From Dendrolimus kikuchii (lineage: Eukaryota > Arthropoda > Insecta > Lepidoptera > Lasiocampidae), in contig CM034388.1 in assembly GCA_019925095.2 (NCBI GenBank), forward strand, positions 930,001 through 994,000: a stretch of 64,000 bases of DNA, read 5' to 3'. Below the pieces are notes generated by a model. That model was not told the origin of the DNA and ran no database searches. It saw only the letters and a list, made by a program, of their open reading frames with translations. Shown in pieces: positions 10,471-20,214 of this stretch (positions are counted from its first letter, which is position 1; each line of letters starts with the position of its first letter). The translations under genes and the position numbers were made by a program.

Positions 10471-10697
10471 AGGTGGTAGGGTATTTGCCCGACTGGATGG
10501 CTACCACCCCTGGTCTAGAGTATGTCACCATAACAGCATTGAGTTGTGTTCCGGCATTAATGGCCAGGTTCCAGTCTCCCTTAAGAGAGAAGCAGCGCGT
10601 TTGTAGCACCTTCGGTGTTGCAAATGTCCATAGGCGACGGTAACCTCTTTCCATCAAGTGGGCCGTCTGCCTGTCTGCTGAACTCCTGCAATAAAAA
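10471..10697 (+). mobile_element. SINE-B, 5'-truncated
   Basis: Begins inside the element at GGTGGTAGGGTATTTGCC and ends CTGCAATAAAAAAA. Confidence 0.8.
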
Positions 10698-10813
10698 AAA
10701 TATTATCATTCTTCTTGTTTCTCTATATCTACAATACAAGAAGGAAGGAAGAAATTGCCATGGCCAATAAGGCTGGGGGAATTTAAGTAGTGCAATATTA
10801 ATGTTCTTGATAT

Positions 10814-11170
10814 TGTTACGACCGACAAAGACAAATTCGCACCTGCATTTTATTACCTTTCGGCATTTGGACTTCTACTGTTTACTTTGTGTTTAAAATT
10901 TGTGATTAGAAACAAACAGCCCATTGTGTATTGTAATCTTTTATGGTAGTCATTAGCTAGGTGTGATTCTAGGAAATTTGGTCCACGCGGCCGAGCAGAC
11001 ATATCGCATTTGTACAGTATAAAGCAAGGCTCCAATTGAGAGATGAGACAGTCAAGCGATAACCACAAGCGAAGCAAGACGTGTGGATATTCGGTAATCT
11101 ATTTAGTGACGGACTTTGCGCGTGTTATTGAATTGTGCATTACGTTTGGACTTATTGTGTCCGGTTATAT
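10814..11170 (+). mobile_element. LTR-K copy, 3' part missing
   Basis: Starts TGTTACGACC and keeps an LTR-like TATAAAGC near 11020. It is joined to an RTE-A copy at about 11171 in the sequence GGTTATATTTGTACATAC. About 70 bp upstream of the LTR (from about 10740) also match the flank of the copy at 40221, so the whole composite was probably duplicated. Confidence 0.65.
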
Positions 11171-11372
11171 TTGTACATACATACATAACTTCACTCCAGT
11201 TCCCTTGCGGGGTAGGCACGAGCAACAGAGTGCCATTTAGGCTTATTCTTACACACCTCACTCGCTTCTTTGACATTCATAACTCTTGTCATGCACGCTC
11301 GTCTGTTCTTAAGGCTCCTGACATCACCTTCTGCTAGTACACGATCAATTTGATCATGGAAGGTGTGTCGTC
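11171..11372 (-). mobile_element. RTE-A LINE 3' fragment
   Basis: Tail at the left, 5' end truncated within the GTCGTGG...CCACGAC hairpin (ends GGTGTGTCGT). Confidence 0.8.
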
Positions 11373-11403
11373 GTATATCTAAAATGTAGGATATGTAACG
11401 TTA

Positions 11404-11585
11404 CACCGACAAGCCGCGATAACTCAGTGGTTAAAGTACTCGCGTTCCAAATTCCAAGGGCGTAGGTTTCAACCGTGACGCTAAAAAAGTAAGCAACTCG
11501 TTTTCTGATCTGTGCATGTTGTTACAATTACCACGAGTTGACGGTGATGGAAAACAACGCGATGAAACTTGCACATCCTAATAAC
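11404..11585 (+). mobile_element. SINE-H partial copy
   Basis: A-box-like region GATAACTCAGTGGTTAAAG and a degenerate B box (GGTTTCAACC), then the shared body. It runs straight into Rep-E. Confidence 0.7.
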
Positions 11586-11892
11586 AGATTAGATAGGACT
11601 ATATATAAGTATAGATATAAGGCCAACACTGCTCATGCACTTCCTCACAACACCAGCATGTAACAGATACACTCTACATTAGTATAAGTTTAGTATTAAA
11701 ACTAGAATAAATTAATATAATAAGCTATTCTTAAGGTACACCAAAACATAAAAATTACTACATATAATGTCACATACAGTAACAAAAATAAACAATAAGC
11801 GTGTATGGTGTCTAAAATTTTTCATAGAAATTAAGTAGTAAAAAAGGGTACGGAACTCGAGTCCGTAGAGATATTAATAATAATAAAAAAAC
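11586..11892 (+). repeat. Rep-E copy
   Basis: Noncoding repeat with AAGTATAGATATAAGGCC, CATGTAACAGATACACTC and GGTACGGAACTCGAGTC, ending in an ATT/A-rich tail. Other copies are at 20215, 51490 (reverse), 56515 (reverse) and 63800 (reverse). Confidence 0.75.
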
Positions 11893-11937
11893 AGATTATA
11901 TATATATTTTTTTTATTATATTAGTACATTATGGTAC

Positions 11938-12048
11938 TAGTGTGTAACATTGGTGATTACCGCCGAGGCGCCATTGAGACTCGAGCCGTAGGCGAGGGTC
12001 TTAAGAGAGCAGAGGACGGTAATCATCAATACACACGTGTATCATACG
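11938..12048. other. Imperfect ~110 nt hairpin
   Basis: The arms GTGTAACATTGGTGATTACC and its diverged complement around GGTAATCATCAATACACAC flank a loop of about 50 nt that contains CTCGAGCCGTAGGCGAGGG. Confidence 0.5.
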
Positions 12049-12539
12049 ACGTTTTTCAACACACTTGTGAATAAAATAACAACAAAAACTCATTTTATTT
12101 AGTAGATAAAAAAAGTTATATATAAGTGAAAGTTTTATTTGTTAAACACGTACGAGTTCAAATTATCTATTTAAATAAGAAGTGAAATGAGCAAGCAATA
12201 GGAACATTAATTTATTTGTTCTATAGAACACGATCTTTTTTTTTCGAATAAAAACTTTTTTAAGAACAAAGCAACTCAACCAATAAAATAAAAAAAAACT
12301 ATAACTCACTAGTGAGTTATAATGTTTTTTAGTCACAGTTTGATAATGGGTGTCATTCTGTGCCTAATTGCGGTGACCATAGAGCCACTTTATGAGCAAG
12401 TGTGTTGAAAGAATTATTTTTAGTGGAAACTTGATTGATATATGTATTAATTTTGTGTTTTATATTTAAGAATATTAATTGTTGTATGTTTCCCAAACAA
12501 ATTAAATAAATAAATAAAGGTGACAAGCTGCAGAGCAAC
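12049..12539. other. Unassigned; holds a 22 bp palindrome
   Basis: AT-rich. At 12300-12321 there is a perfect palindrome centred on CACTAGTG. No gene seen. Confidence 0.5.
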
Positions 12540-12815
12540 TGCTTAATCTTTACTATGCTCCAGGAGTACTGTTCTCATCCTTGGGACGGCTCAGCCAAAT
12601 ATCAGCTTGAAGTCAATTGAGAGAAGAGCCAAGAGGTTGATTGGTAGCGACCAGCTTGTCAATACAAGGCTTCAAAGCCTAAAGCATCGACGCCGGGTTG
12701 CTAGTCAGTCGGTTTTTTATAGGATTCATTTCGGAGAGTGTGCGGTGGAACTGTTCGACCTGATTCCCCCTACATCATTCCACCGTTGTGGAATGCACTA
12801 CCAGAGTCCGTGTTT
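12540..12815 (+). pseudogene. CR1/Jockey-type LINE C-terminal fragment
   Basis: Spread over three frames: HPWDGSAKYQLE, then SIERRAKRLIGSDQLV and FYRIHFGECAVELFDLIPP, then PPLWNALPESVF. A second lineage related to the fragments at 23600, 24745 and 61427. Cut at the right by SINE-B. Confidence 0.75.
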
Positions 12816-12821
12816 TTTTAT

Positions 12822-13131
12822 TTATTTTTTTATTGCAGGAGTTCAGCAGACAGGCAGACGGCCCACTTGATAGAAAGCGGTTACTATCGCCTATGGACAT
12901 TTGCAACACGAAAGGTGCTACAAATGCGCTGCTGCTCTCTTAAAGGAGTCTGGAACCTGGTCACTAATGCCGGAACACAACACAAGGTTGTTATGGCGAC
13001 ATACTTTAGACCAGGGGTGGTAGCCATCCAGTCGGGCAAATGCCCTACCTAGCTGTGGGTTGTTAAGTCGCCTCTTACGACAGGCCGCCCCAACGCAGGA
13101 AATTGTATTCTTTCTCCGTTCCTGCACGGAT
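12822..13131 (-). mobile_element. SINE-B, near full length
   Basis: T-run at the left and TTCCTGCACGGATAAAA at the right. It separates the LINE fragment from an LTR-K remnant. Confidence 0.85.
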
Positions 13132-13148
13132 AAAATAATATATAATAA

Positions 13149-13242
13149 ATATTTGTACCTGTGTTATACGTGTTTACATAGTTCTAATAAACTCTATAAT
13201 AATTCCAACGGCATTTTATTTCGTGTCCTGCAACTCGTAACA
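13149..13242 (+). mobile_element. LTR-K 3' fragment
   Basis: Matches the last ~95 bp of LTR-K (ATTTGTACCTGTG ... CAACTCGTAACA). Confidence 0.65.
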
Positions 13243-13283
13243 GTATATATAATTATTCATTCTGTAATTGTTTATTTGGTGAC

Positions 13284-13592
13284 ATGAAACACACAAGGTC
13301 TACGAAGTCTGCGATCAGTGAACACACGCTGGATAAACCCAACCACTACATCAGATTCGATAACCCACAAATCCTCGCGAAAGAGAATCGTTTCATACCT
13401 AGAATGATGCGTGAGGCTATTGAAATCAAAAAACACCCAAATTTCAATAGAGAAGATGGTTGGCAAGTACCACCTGTTTGGGATCCAATTATCAAAACTA
13501 TTAAGACCCAAACCCAGCAAAAACCAGCTGCCAGACCTCAAGACACTGTGAGCTCTTTCTGCGTACAACGGAACACAAACCAACTTGACTGA
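13284..13592 (+). pseudogene. Penelope-like element (PLE-J) C-terminal coding fragment
   Basis: About 102 residues with SAISEHTLDKPNHYIRF, ILAKENRFIPRMMREAIEI, KKHPNFNREDGWQVPPVW and DPII. This is the pattern of the end of the PLE protein next to its GIY-YIG endonuclease (known from Penelope-like elements; the call is from memory of the family). The reverse transcriptase and the catalytic part of the endonuclease are missing, so it is a 5'-truncated copy. The same C-terminal residues and 3' region recur at 16745, which supports one element family. Confidence 0.7.
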
Positions 13593-13965
13593 TAATTACT
13601 TTTATTTTTCCTTCCACCCATTTTAATATTATATAAAATTATTAGAGCTAGGCATGTTTGCTAAAGAGTTTCTTGCGCCGCTTCTTCTCTTCAAGCCATA
13701 ACATGTTGCGAAGCGGTAGTAAATTAGATTAGGCTCCCATAGATTAAATAATAACCATAAACAAAATTAAAAATTAAATAATTAAAATTAATAAGTTGGC
13801 GGTAGGCTAAATAAAACTTTAACAATACTCGTTGACACTTGACATCTTTGTCTTCCGTGATCACGGCCACTGAAAAGTGGCCGAAACGTCGGAAAAACCA
13901 AAATCAAATAAAATTACCGCGCTTAAAACCGTTAAAACGTAGTTTTATTATGTTTTCTATTCTAT
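13593..13965 (+). mobile_element. PLE-J 3' region with stem-loop module and hammerhead-like motif
   Basis: Noncoding 3' region shared with 16830-17180. It holds the shared stem-loop module (13650-13735), the palindrome CCGTGATCACGG (13855-13866), a hairpin with GGCCAC and GTGGCC arms (13865-13882) and then GAAACGTC. It ends TTAAAACGTAGTTTTATT near 13950. An ATTCT microsatellite follows. Confidence 0.7.
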
Positions 13966-13988
13966 TCTATTCTACTATCAATAGAGTA
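13966..13988 (+). repeat. ATTCT microsatellite
   Basis: Short run of TATTC units directly after the PLE-J end. Confidence 0.7.
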
Positions 13989-14125
13989 ACGCTTTCAACC
14001 TATAGTCACAGCGACGAAAAACGGCCTAGATCTTGAACATTATCTCATATGAAGACCCACCTTTAAACATGCTTGGTTTAGCTGTATATGTTGGGTCTAA
14101 AAATAACCTGTTTTTTTGACATGTT

Positions 14126-14236
14126 TTCATGTTGCAAACCTGACAAGCCGCTTTGGACAAGCGTGGCGGGTATGCTGTCGATTCTTTCAAAGATTGCGAG
14201 CCTCAAGCCCAGCAGTGGGACATTTATGGGCTGGTA
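14126..14236 (+). mobile_element. SINE-H 3' fragment
   Basis: Matches the body and tail (GACAAGCCGCTTTGGACAAG, AGCAGTGGGACATTTATGGG). Confidence 0.7.
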
Positions 14237-14388
14237 TTCGTGCTCGTACATCGACAAAGACTACACAACTCCATCGGCGTATGCGCAATGCGTCCTTCCT
14301 TAGCTTGTATTGTGGCTTTAGTACACTTTTACACGTACTATTATGACATCCTTTAAAGCCAGTTGGGCAGTGCGTTCTGATCGGTCGA

Positions 14389-14566
14389 AGGGAAAGGACG
14401 TGTCTTTCCCACTCCGTATAAAAGGACTACGAAAATTGCTATTTCAAAAAAAAAACTGTTTTTATCAACGTGAACTTATTTTTCATTTGCGTAGTGTTTT
14501 AGTGCCATTTTGAAAAAAAAAGTTAAAAGTGTTTGTATTATAATTACGAGTATTTTATTGGTAAGT
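14389..14566 (+). promoter_or_regulatory. Possible TATA promoter and splice donor
   Basis: A small hairpin (GGGAAAG and CTTTCCC arms, about 14389-14410) lies just before TATAAAAG at 14417-14424. About 135 bp downstream is TTG/GTAAGT at 14560-14566, a strong donor-like site. The spacing would fit a short first exon, of a host gene or of a transposon. No coding is seen downstream, so this is speculative. Confidence 0.25.
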
Positions 14567-15150
14567 TCTTTTTTAAATACATATATGATATATACAAAAA
14601 TATTTTACACTAGAATGTACCGGCGCAACTTCGTTGGCGTTGCCGTTATAACGTTTGTTAGTAAATTGCAACGGTACCGCCAAAAATGAAAACACGAGCG
14701 CAGCGCTCATTTTTTGGCTTTCGCCAAACGGATATAAACGATATTCACCAGGATAGAAAGTATCCTAAGTATTGACCTGGGATACAAAACAGCTCTATGT
14801 CGAGTTTCATTTAAATCTGTTCAGTAGTTTTTACGTGATGCTCTAACAGACAGACGGACAGACAAAAATTCTAAAAATTGTATAGTTGGAATCTGTCTAT
14901 CCAAAATAGCCCCCCTGATTTTTATTTTATTTTTAAACGCATTTCATAAACGCGAACCCTCTACATATAAGAAATTAAACGCATGTCAGTCTACGCACGA
15001 AGACAAGTTCCGCAGTTTTTGTAATTTGACCACGTAACCCTAAAACAATATTTTATAACAAAAATATCCCATATCTCAACAGATCGGAACTCTTTGAAAA
15101 TATTTTTGTATCACTTCAATTTTCTAGAATTTTCTATTTCATAGTTTAAA
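14567..15150. other. AT-rich; degenerate repeat remnant
   Basis: No gene seen. 14780-14900 contains the sentence-like motif of insect repeats TTTCATTTAAATCTGTTCAG followed by CAGACAGACGG, probably an old Helitron- or LINE-type remnant. Confidence 0.4.
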
Positions 15151-15159
15151 TATTAAAGA

Positions 15160-15425
15160 AGGAGGAGATAAATTACTAGACCTTTGGCTGCCGTTAGTGG
15201 GCGTGCCGGGTAGGTCCCCGGGGAAGGGTTCTCCCCCCGCCATAAATTCCGTCGAGATGGGGACGTACTAGTATTCCGCACGCACACCTCTCTTCCCGTG
15301 GGACGCTTCATATACCACCCTACGCAAAGAGAGAACGAAGACAGCAGGGGCTCGGTTCCCGTAGGCAACCGGATACACCCACTTGCCAGAATTCCATTTA
15401 CCATAATTTCATCTGCTATCCTGGT
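15160..15425. repeat. GC-rich island, LINE UTR-like
   Basis: An abrupt GC-rich block in an AT-rich setting with CACCTCTCTTCCCGTGGGAC, a short string also seen as CTCTTCCCGTGGGG in the retroposon at 59886-60269 (reverse). No convincing protein. Confidence 0.4.
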
Positions 15426-15920
15426 CAACAAACATAATATTGTTTCTCATAATTTTATATGTCATACTCATTGTTAATTATATTAGACACGTGCTAGAAA
15501 CTTTTGTTTCCCATAAAGTCAATTTCAATAATATCATTTGCTATCGAAATTGCTTCTAGAAAAATTATAAAATCGGTTTAAACTAAACGACCAATACGTT
15601 TAGGTTTGGTTAGGTTAGAACATGAAAAACAACGCACGAGCCGAGCGAGCGAAGCGAGCGTGCCGCTGCAGCGGCCGGCGAAGTGCTAGAAAGCCAATCG
15701 CTTTTTAGGAAAAAGTGAAACTAATTTAGTATGGTGCTGAAATATTCTGTTAAATAATATTATTGCAATTAATAAAATGGTTAATAATACGTATGGCACT
15801 CGTGTCATTATGGAATCTAATGTACGGGCAAACAAGAGAATGTCACATAACTTTTATGGTAAACAAACAATATGGGGAAATGAAAATCGGGCAAGTAACA
15901 TTATGGCATATGAGTATTAT
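15426..15920. other. Unassigned, with a GAGCGAAGCGAGCG island
   Basis: At 15637-15690 lies a short GC-rich island made of GAGCGAAGCGAGCG and the palindrome CCGCTGCAGCGG. The rest is AT-rich. Confidence 0.4.
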
Positions 15921-16177
15921 CTTATACTAATATATGCAGCTGAAGAGTTTGTTTGTTTGAACGCGCTAATCTCAGGAACTACTGGTCTGATTTGAAAAAT
16001 TCTTTCAGTGTTAGATAGCCCATTTATCGAGGAAGGCTATAGGCTATATATCATCACGCTTAAACCAATAGGTGCGCAGCATCAATGAAGAATGTTTCAA
16101 AATCGGGGGGGGGGGGGGGGTTAACTTACTTTTTTTTTAACTATTCCATGCGGACGTAGTCGCGGGCAGAAGCTAGT
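15921..16177 (+). mobile_element. Hel-1 short copy (Helitron-like)
   Basis: Starts TATACTAATATATG, includes GAACGCGCTAATCTCAGGAA and ATAGGCTATATATCATCACG, has the 3' hairpin region GCGGACGTAGTCGCGGGC, and ends CTAGT. A run of 16 G lies at 16105-16120. Confidence 0.75.
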
Positions 16178-16437
16178 TGCTTATATTTTTCGGGCAAAGA
16201 ATAGACAACCGTAGGCAACAGATGAGGCGGGAGCGTGATCGTACTTCCTTGCTCCGCTTCCGCCAAAGGAGGCCGCGTTGTGGGCGTCCTTAAATCTCCA
16301 GCTGCCGTAAGCGGGCGTTTCCCCTTGGAGAAAGGCGTCCCACCCGCTACCCCAACGTGGCGAACCCCACACGACCTCACCGCATATTCCCCGCGGTGGT
16401 TTGTCCCCATTCGAATTTAACCTCGTTAAAAAAAAAG
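16178..16437 (+). mobile_element. GC-rich poly(A) retroposon end
   Basis: A GC-rich block ending CCTCGTTAAAAAAAAAG, directly after the Hel-1 end. Probably a 5'-truncated LINE 3' UTR; no protein domain recognised. Confidence 0.45.
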
Positions 16438-16689
16438 AAGATAAAGCCTTGTTATTAACGTTGTATAGGTAATACTATAATCATTCAACACTAGCGCCAT
16501 CTAGCGAATAAAGTGTCGATTGTTTTATTCAATGATGTCGATCCTTTTATAGGCAATTTATTTCAGTATAGAACTGAAATTAAAAAGAAAAAAATAAAAT
16601 TAATGACGTTCTACTAATTTCATATATACTCGTATACTTTATTTTTATTATTTTGACTTTGATTTCATTAATATTATTATTATGTTTTT

Positions 16690-16744
16690 CATAATATTTT
16701 CATAAGTTTTCGCGACTTGTATACATAATAAAACTACGTTTTAA
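16690..16744 (-). mobile_element. Inverted PLE-J end
   Basis: AATAAAACTACGTTTTAAC is the reverse complement of the PLE-J 3' terminus. Its flank GTTTTCGCGACTTGTATAC matches, in reverse, the flank of the PLE-J end at 28240-28298. Confidence 0.6.
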
Positions 16745-17180
16745 CCAAACCCAGCAAAAACCAGCTGCCAGACCTCAAGACACTGTGAGCTCTTTCTGCG
16801 TACAACGGAACACAAAGCAACTTGACTGATAATTACTTTTATTTTTCCTTCCACCCATTTTAATACTATATAAAATTATTAGAGCTGGGCATGTTTGCTG
16901 AAGAGTTTCTTGCGCCGCTTCTTCTCTTCAAGCCATAACATGTTGCGAAGCGGTAGTAAATTAGATTAGGCTCCCATAGAGTAAATAATAACCATAAACA
17001 AAATTAAAATGAACCAGTTGGCGGTAGGCTAAATAAAACTTTAACAATACTCGATGACACTTGACATCTTTGTCTTCCGTGATCACGGCCACTTTTCAGT
17101 GGCCGAAACGTCGGAAAAACCAAAATCAAATAAAATTACCGCGCTTAAAAGCGTTAAAACGTAGTTTTATTGTATTTTGT
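16745..17180 (+). mobile_element. PLE-J copy, 3' end
   Basis: Begins in the last ~30 codons of the PLE-J frame (CAGCTGCCAGACCTCAAG) and continues through the stem-loop module (16888-16975), the CCGTGATCACGG palindrome (17077-17088), the hairpin (17087-17104) and GAAACGTC. The hairpin loop here is the reverse complement of the loop in the first copy. Confidence 0.75.
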
Positions 17181-17480
17181 TTTTTTTTTAGTATTATGAC
17201 TTTTATTTTTAACATGTATCACGATTTTGTTTTTATGACAGGATAATTATGACTTAAGAATGATATAGATAAATAGACAAATTGTAGTTTTTGTTTTATG
17301 TTGTATTGTATTACTTAATTCCTTTTTTTTTAAATTTTATATCTAATTTTCCAATATTGCATCAAATTTATTATAATTTTCTTATAGTTGTACGAGCCAA
17401 ATGCGTAACAAGAATTATTTTATTAGTGGAAACTTAGTTGATATATTGTGTTTTATATTGTAAGAATTATAATTATTGTA
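17181..17480. other. AT-rich, nothing recognised
   Basis: No frame or repeat identified. Confidence 0.4.
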
Positions 17481-17481
17481 T

Positions 17482-17755
17482 GCATGATGAAAGAATGACT
17501 AAACAGATATACAATGTAAAAGTGGATGGATGCAGAAGTCGTGGAAGGCCACGACACACCTTCCATGATCAAATTGATCGTGTACTAGCAGAAGGTGATG
17601 TCAGGAGCCTTAAGAACAGACGAGCTTGCATGACAAGAGTTATGAATGTCAAAGAGGCAAGTGAGGTGTGTAAGAATAAGCCTAAATGGCACTCTGTTGT
17701 TCGTGCCTACCCCGCAAGGGAACTGGCGTGAAGTTATGTATGTATGTATGTATGT
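17482..17755 (+). mobile_element. RTE-A LINE 3' fragment
   Basis: Plus strand MHDERMTKQIYNVKVDG to YPARELA, then TATG units. Confidence 0.85.
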
Positions 17756-17857
17756 TTCCCAAATAAATTGTAATTTAAGTACATATTTTTGTATTCAACC
17801 AAATAATGCAAAAAATATAGGCCATGCTACTCAAAATCAAATCCTGACCGAGTAACA

Positions 17858-18005
17858 TGTACAAGCTAGACAGTTTTTTCGATCTAATACAGACATATTA
17901 CAATCACAACGTGATGACGGTGGAGCGGATTATCATTATGAAATCTGCACAGCGAGATAACCGACGTATTACATCCGCCAAGACTCCTAAACGTGTTGGG
18001 TATGA
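17858..18005 (+). mobile_element. SINE-H partial, diverged
   Basis: Body only (AGACAGTTTTTTCGATCTAA, GAGATAACCGACGTATTAC). Confidence 0.55.
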
Positions 18006-18180
18006 CGAATTACACTAATTACATTCAAACAATTAAGAGTGTTTGCTATAACATGTGGAAGGTGTATTTTGACGAAAGATCTCAGGAAAAAGGCATTTGG
18101 TATAAAACGATCCAACCATATGCTTTGCGGTCAACTTGGATTAAAAATCCAGCGACGAATCGAGAATTTACCCTTAAGCC

Positions 18181-18270
18181 ATAGCCCATTTATCGCGGAA
18201 GGCTATAGGCTATATATTATCACGCTAAGACCAATAGGAGCGGAGCAGCAATGAAAAATGCATAATTATT
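18181..18270 (+). mobile_element. Hel-1 internal fragment
   Basis: GCCCATTTATCGCGGAAGGC through ACCAATAGGAGCGGAGCAGC; no ends. Confidence 0.6.
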
Positions 18271-18560
18271 ACTACTAATTTTTTTAGATAGTTACATTTA
18301 TTTATTTATTTAAGCACACCAACAGCACACATTATCATGTTACATTACAAATCGTTTATTATAAAAGTTCTGATGTGTGGATCCATTAAAGGATTGCACG
18401 GCATTTATAATTCAAATGTCAACTTCTAGTAATTTAATTAATATATGTTAATATTATATATATGTCGAGTACAAATATAGTTAATAGTTAATGAATGATT
18501 AATGTTGTCAAAATTAATAAGGTAAAGCAAAAAAGAAATGCATAAATAATTATATAATTT
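18271..18560. other. AT-rich, nothing recognised
   Basis: No frame or repeat identified. Confidence 0.4.
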
Positions 18561-19335
18561 ACTAGCTGTGCCCGCGATGTCGTCCGCGTGGAATTTGCTT
18601 TCAAAACCCTCCGATTTTGAAACATTCTTCATTGCTGCTCCGCTCCTATTGGTCTTAGCGTGATGATATATAGCCTATAGCCTTCCTCGATAAATGGGCT
18701 ATCCAACACTGAAAGAATTTTTCAAATCAGACCAGTAGGTCCTGAGATTAGCGCGTTCAATCAAACAATATTAGTATATTTGGCTACAACACTAATACTT
18801 ATATTTTAAATATCGCGATATCTTTTGAATGATACATCCGAAATGAATAATTCAAAAAGTTCTAGAAAGGTATTGAATTCGTCTTAAATATGGAGTAATT
18901 TTTTTTTATAAGGATTAATACCAAGGTACAAAATAAAGAATTTTTGGAGCGACGGCATTTTAATTATTTAAAAAAATAAAAGAAAACACTTATTGTGAGA
19001 ACTACAATAGTTAGACATATGGCTACGCGATATTTTTTGTAGACAATTATATGTTCTGCAAAGTGGTAGTACATTGTTTTGTTCTATAATCAATAGTTTT
19101 CGCAGTACACGCCGTGTAAGGATTTTTTCGGGTCATATTTTTACACCTCGGGTTACATTATTGGACTCTTAGTAAGGATCCCTAATTTTTTTGAAAATAT
19201 AATGTAGCCTATAGCCTTCCTCGATAAATGTACTATTCAACACTGAAAGAATTTTTCAAATCGGACCAGCGGTTCCTGAGATTAGCGCGTTTAAACAATC
19301 AAACAAACTCTTCAGCTTTATAATATTTGTATAGA
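18561..19335 (-). mobile_element. Hel-1 long variant (Helitron-like)
   Basis: Second copy of the long layout at 7627-8398. The left end is the intact ACTAGCTGTGCCCGCG and the right end is the complement of TCTATACAAATATTATAAAG. It has two internal direct copies of the GCCTATAGCCTTCCTCGATA block. Confidence 0.75.
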
Positions 19336-19440
19336 TTTTATGATTGAAATTATAAATTAATCTAAATAAAACTAAGCTATTATAATAAATTTAATTAAAA
19401 ACTAAAAATAATTCAAATTATAAATAGTACAAGCTATTAT

Positions 19441-19660
19441 AGGCTGTGTAACAAATCGCTGCCAGATGGGAGCGTGCCCAGAAGGCTGGCTGCATTGCCG
19501 CGCTGTATGACGATGCTAATTTGTTGGGCGAAATATCAGCTAGCCTTCTGATCATGGGTGGCATCAAAGAGTTTCCTGCAAATCTCTTTGAAGAAACTCT
19601 TTGCCGATGGACCCCACGGACCTAATGTTTCAACTCCAAACGGCACAAATAACCCCTTCC
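19441..19660. repeat. Rep-X
   Basis: Moderately GC-rich block with GGGAGCGTGCCCAGAAGGCTG; resembles 53512-53640 (GGAAACGTGCCCAAAAGACTG). Possibly an old coding remnant on the minus strand; not recognised. Confidence 0.45.
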
Positions 19661-19671
19661 TAAGGTGTCAT

Positions 19672-19967
19672 ATTTTTGTTTATTGCAGGAGATCAGCAGA
19701 TAGGTAGACGGCCCACTTGATGGAAAGCGGTTACCATCGCCTATGGACATTTGCAACACCAAGGTCGCTACAAATGCGCTGCTGCTCTCTTAAGGGAGAC
19801 TGGAACCTGGCCACTAATGCCGGAATACAACTCAAGGTTGTTATGGCGACATACTTTAGACCCTAGGGCAAATGCCCTACCTGGCTGTGGGTTGTTAAAT
19901 CGCCTCTTACGACAGGCCGCCCTGCCGCAGGAAATTGTACTCTTTCTACGTTCCTGCACAGATAAAA
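19672..19967 (-). mobile_element. SINE-B
   Basis: TTTATTGCAGG at the left and CGTTCCTGCACAGATAAAA at the right, with an internal deletion near 19862. ATATTT is found on both sides. Confidence 0.8.
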
Positions 19968-20214
19968 TATTTACGCAGTTTAACTTATTTCAATTGACAT
20001 TAATAATTTGAAATCAGTTCTTTGCATTGCCCGAGTTTCCTAGTTAGGTAGAAAGACAGTATGTGGAAAAATATGCAAATGTAACAGGTTGTGTTACAGA
20101 CTTAAAAAGGTCTCGGAGTATATTGAATGCCGAGTGTAGGGTAATTGAGAATAAATTTAAAAATCGTTTCTTAAAGGCGATAATAACAATAATGTCTAGA
20201 CTAGACTAGATATA
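19968..20214. other. No recognised feature
   Basis: AT-rich, between SINE-B and Rep-E. Confidence 0.35.
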
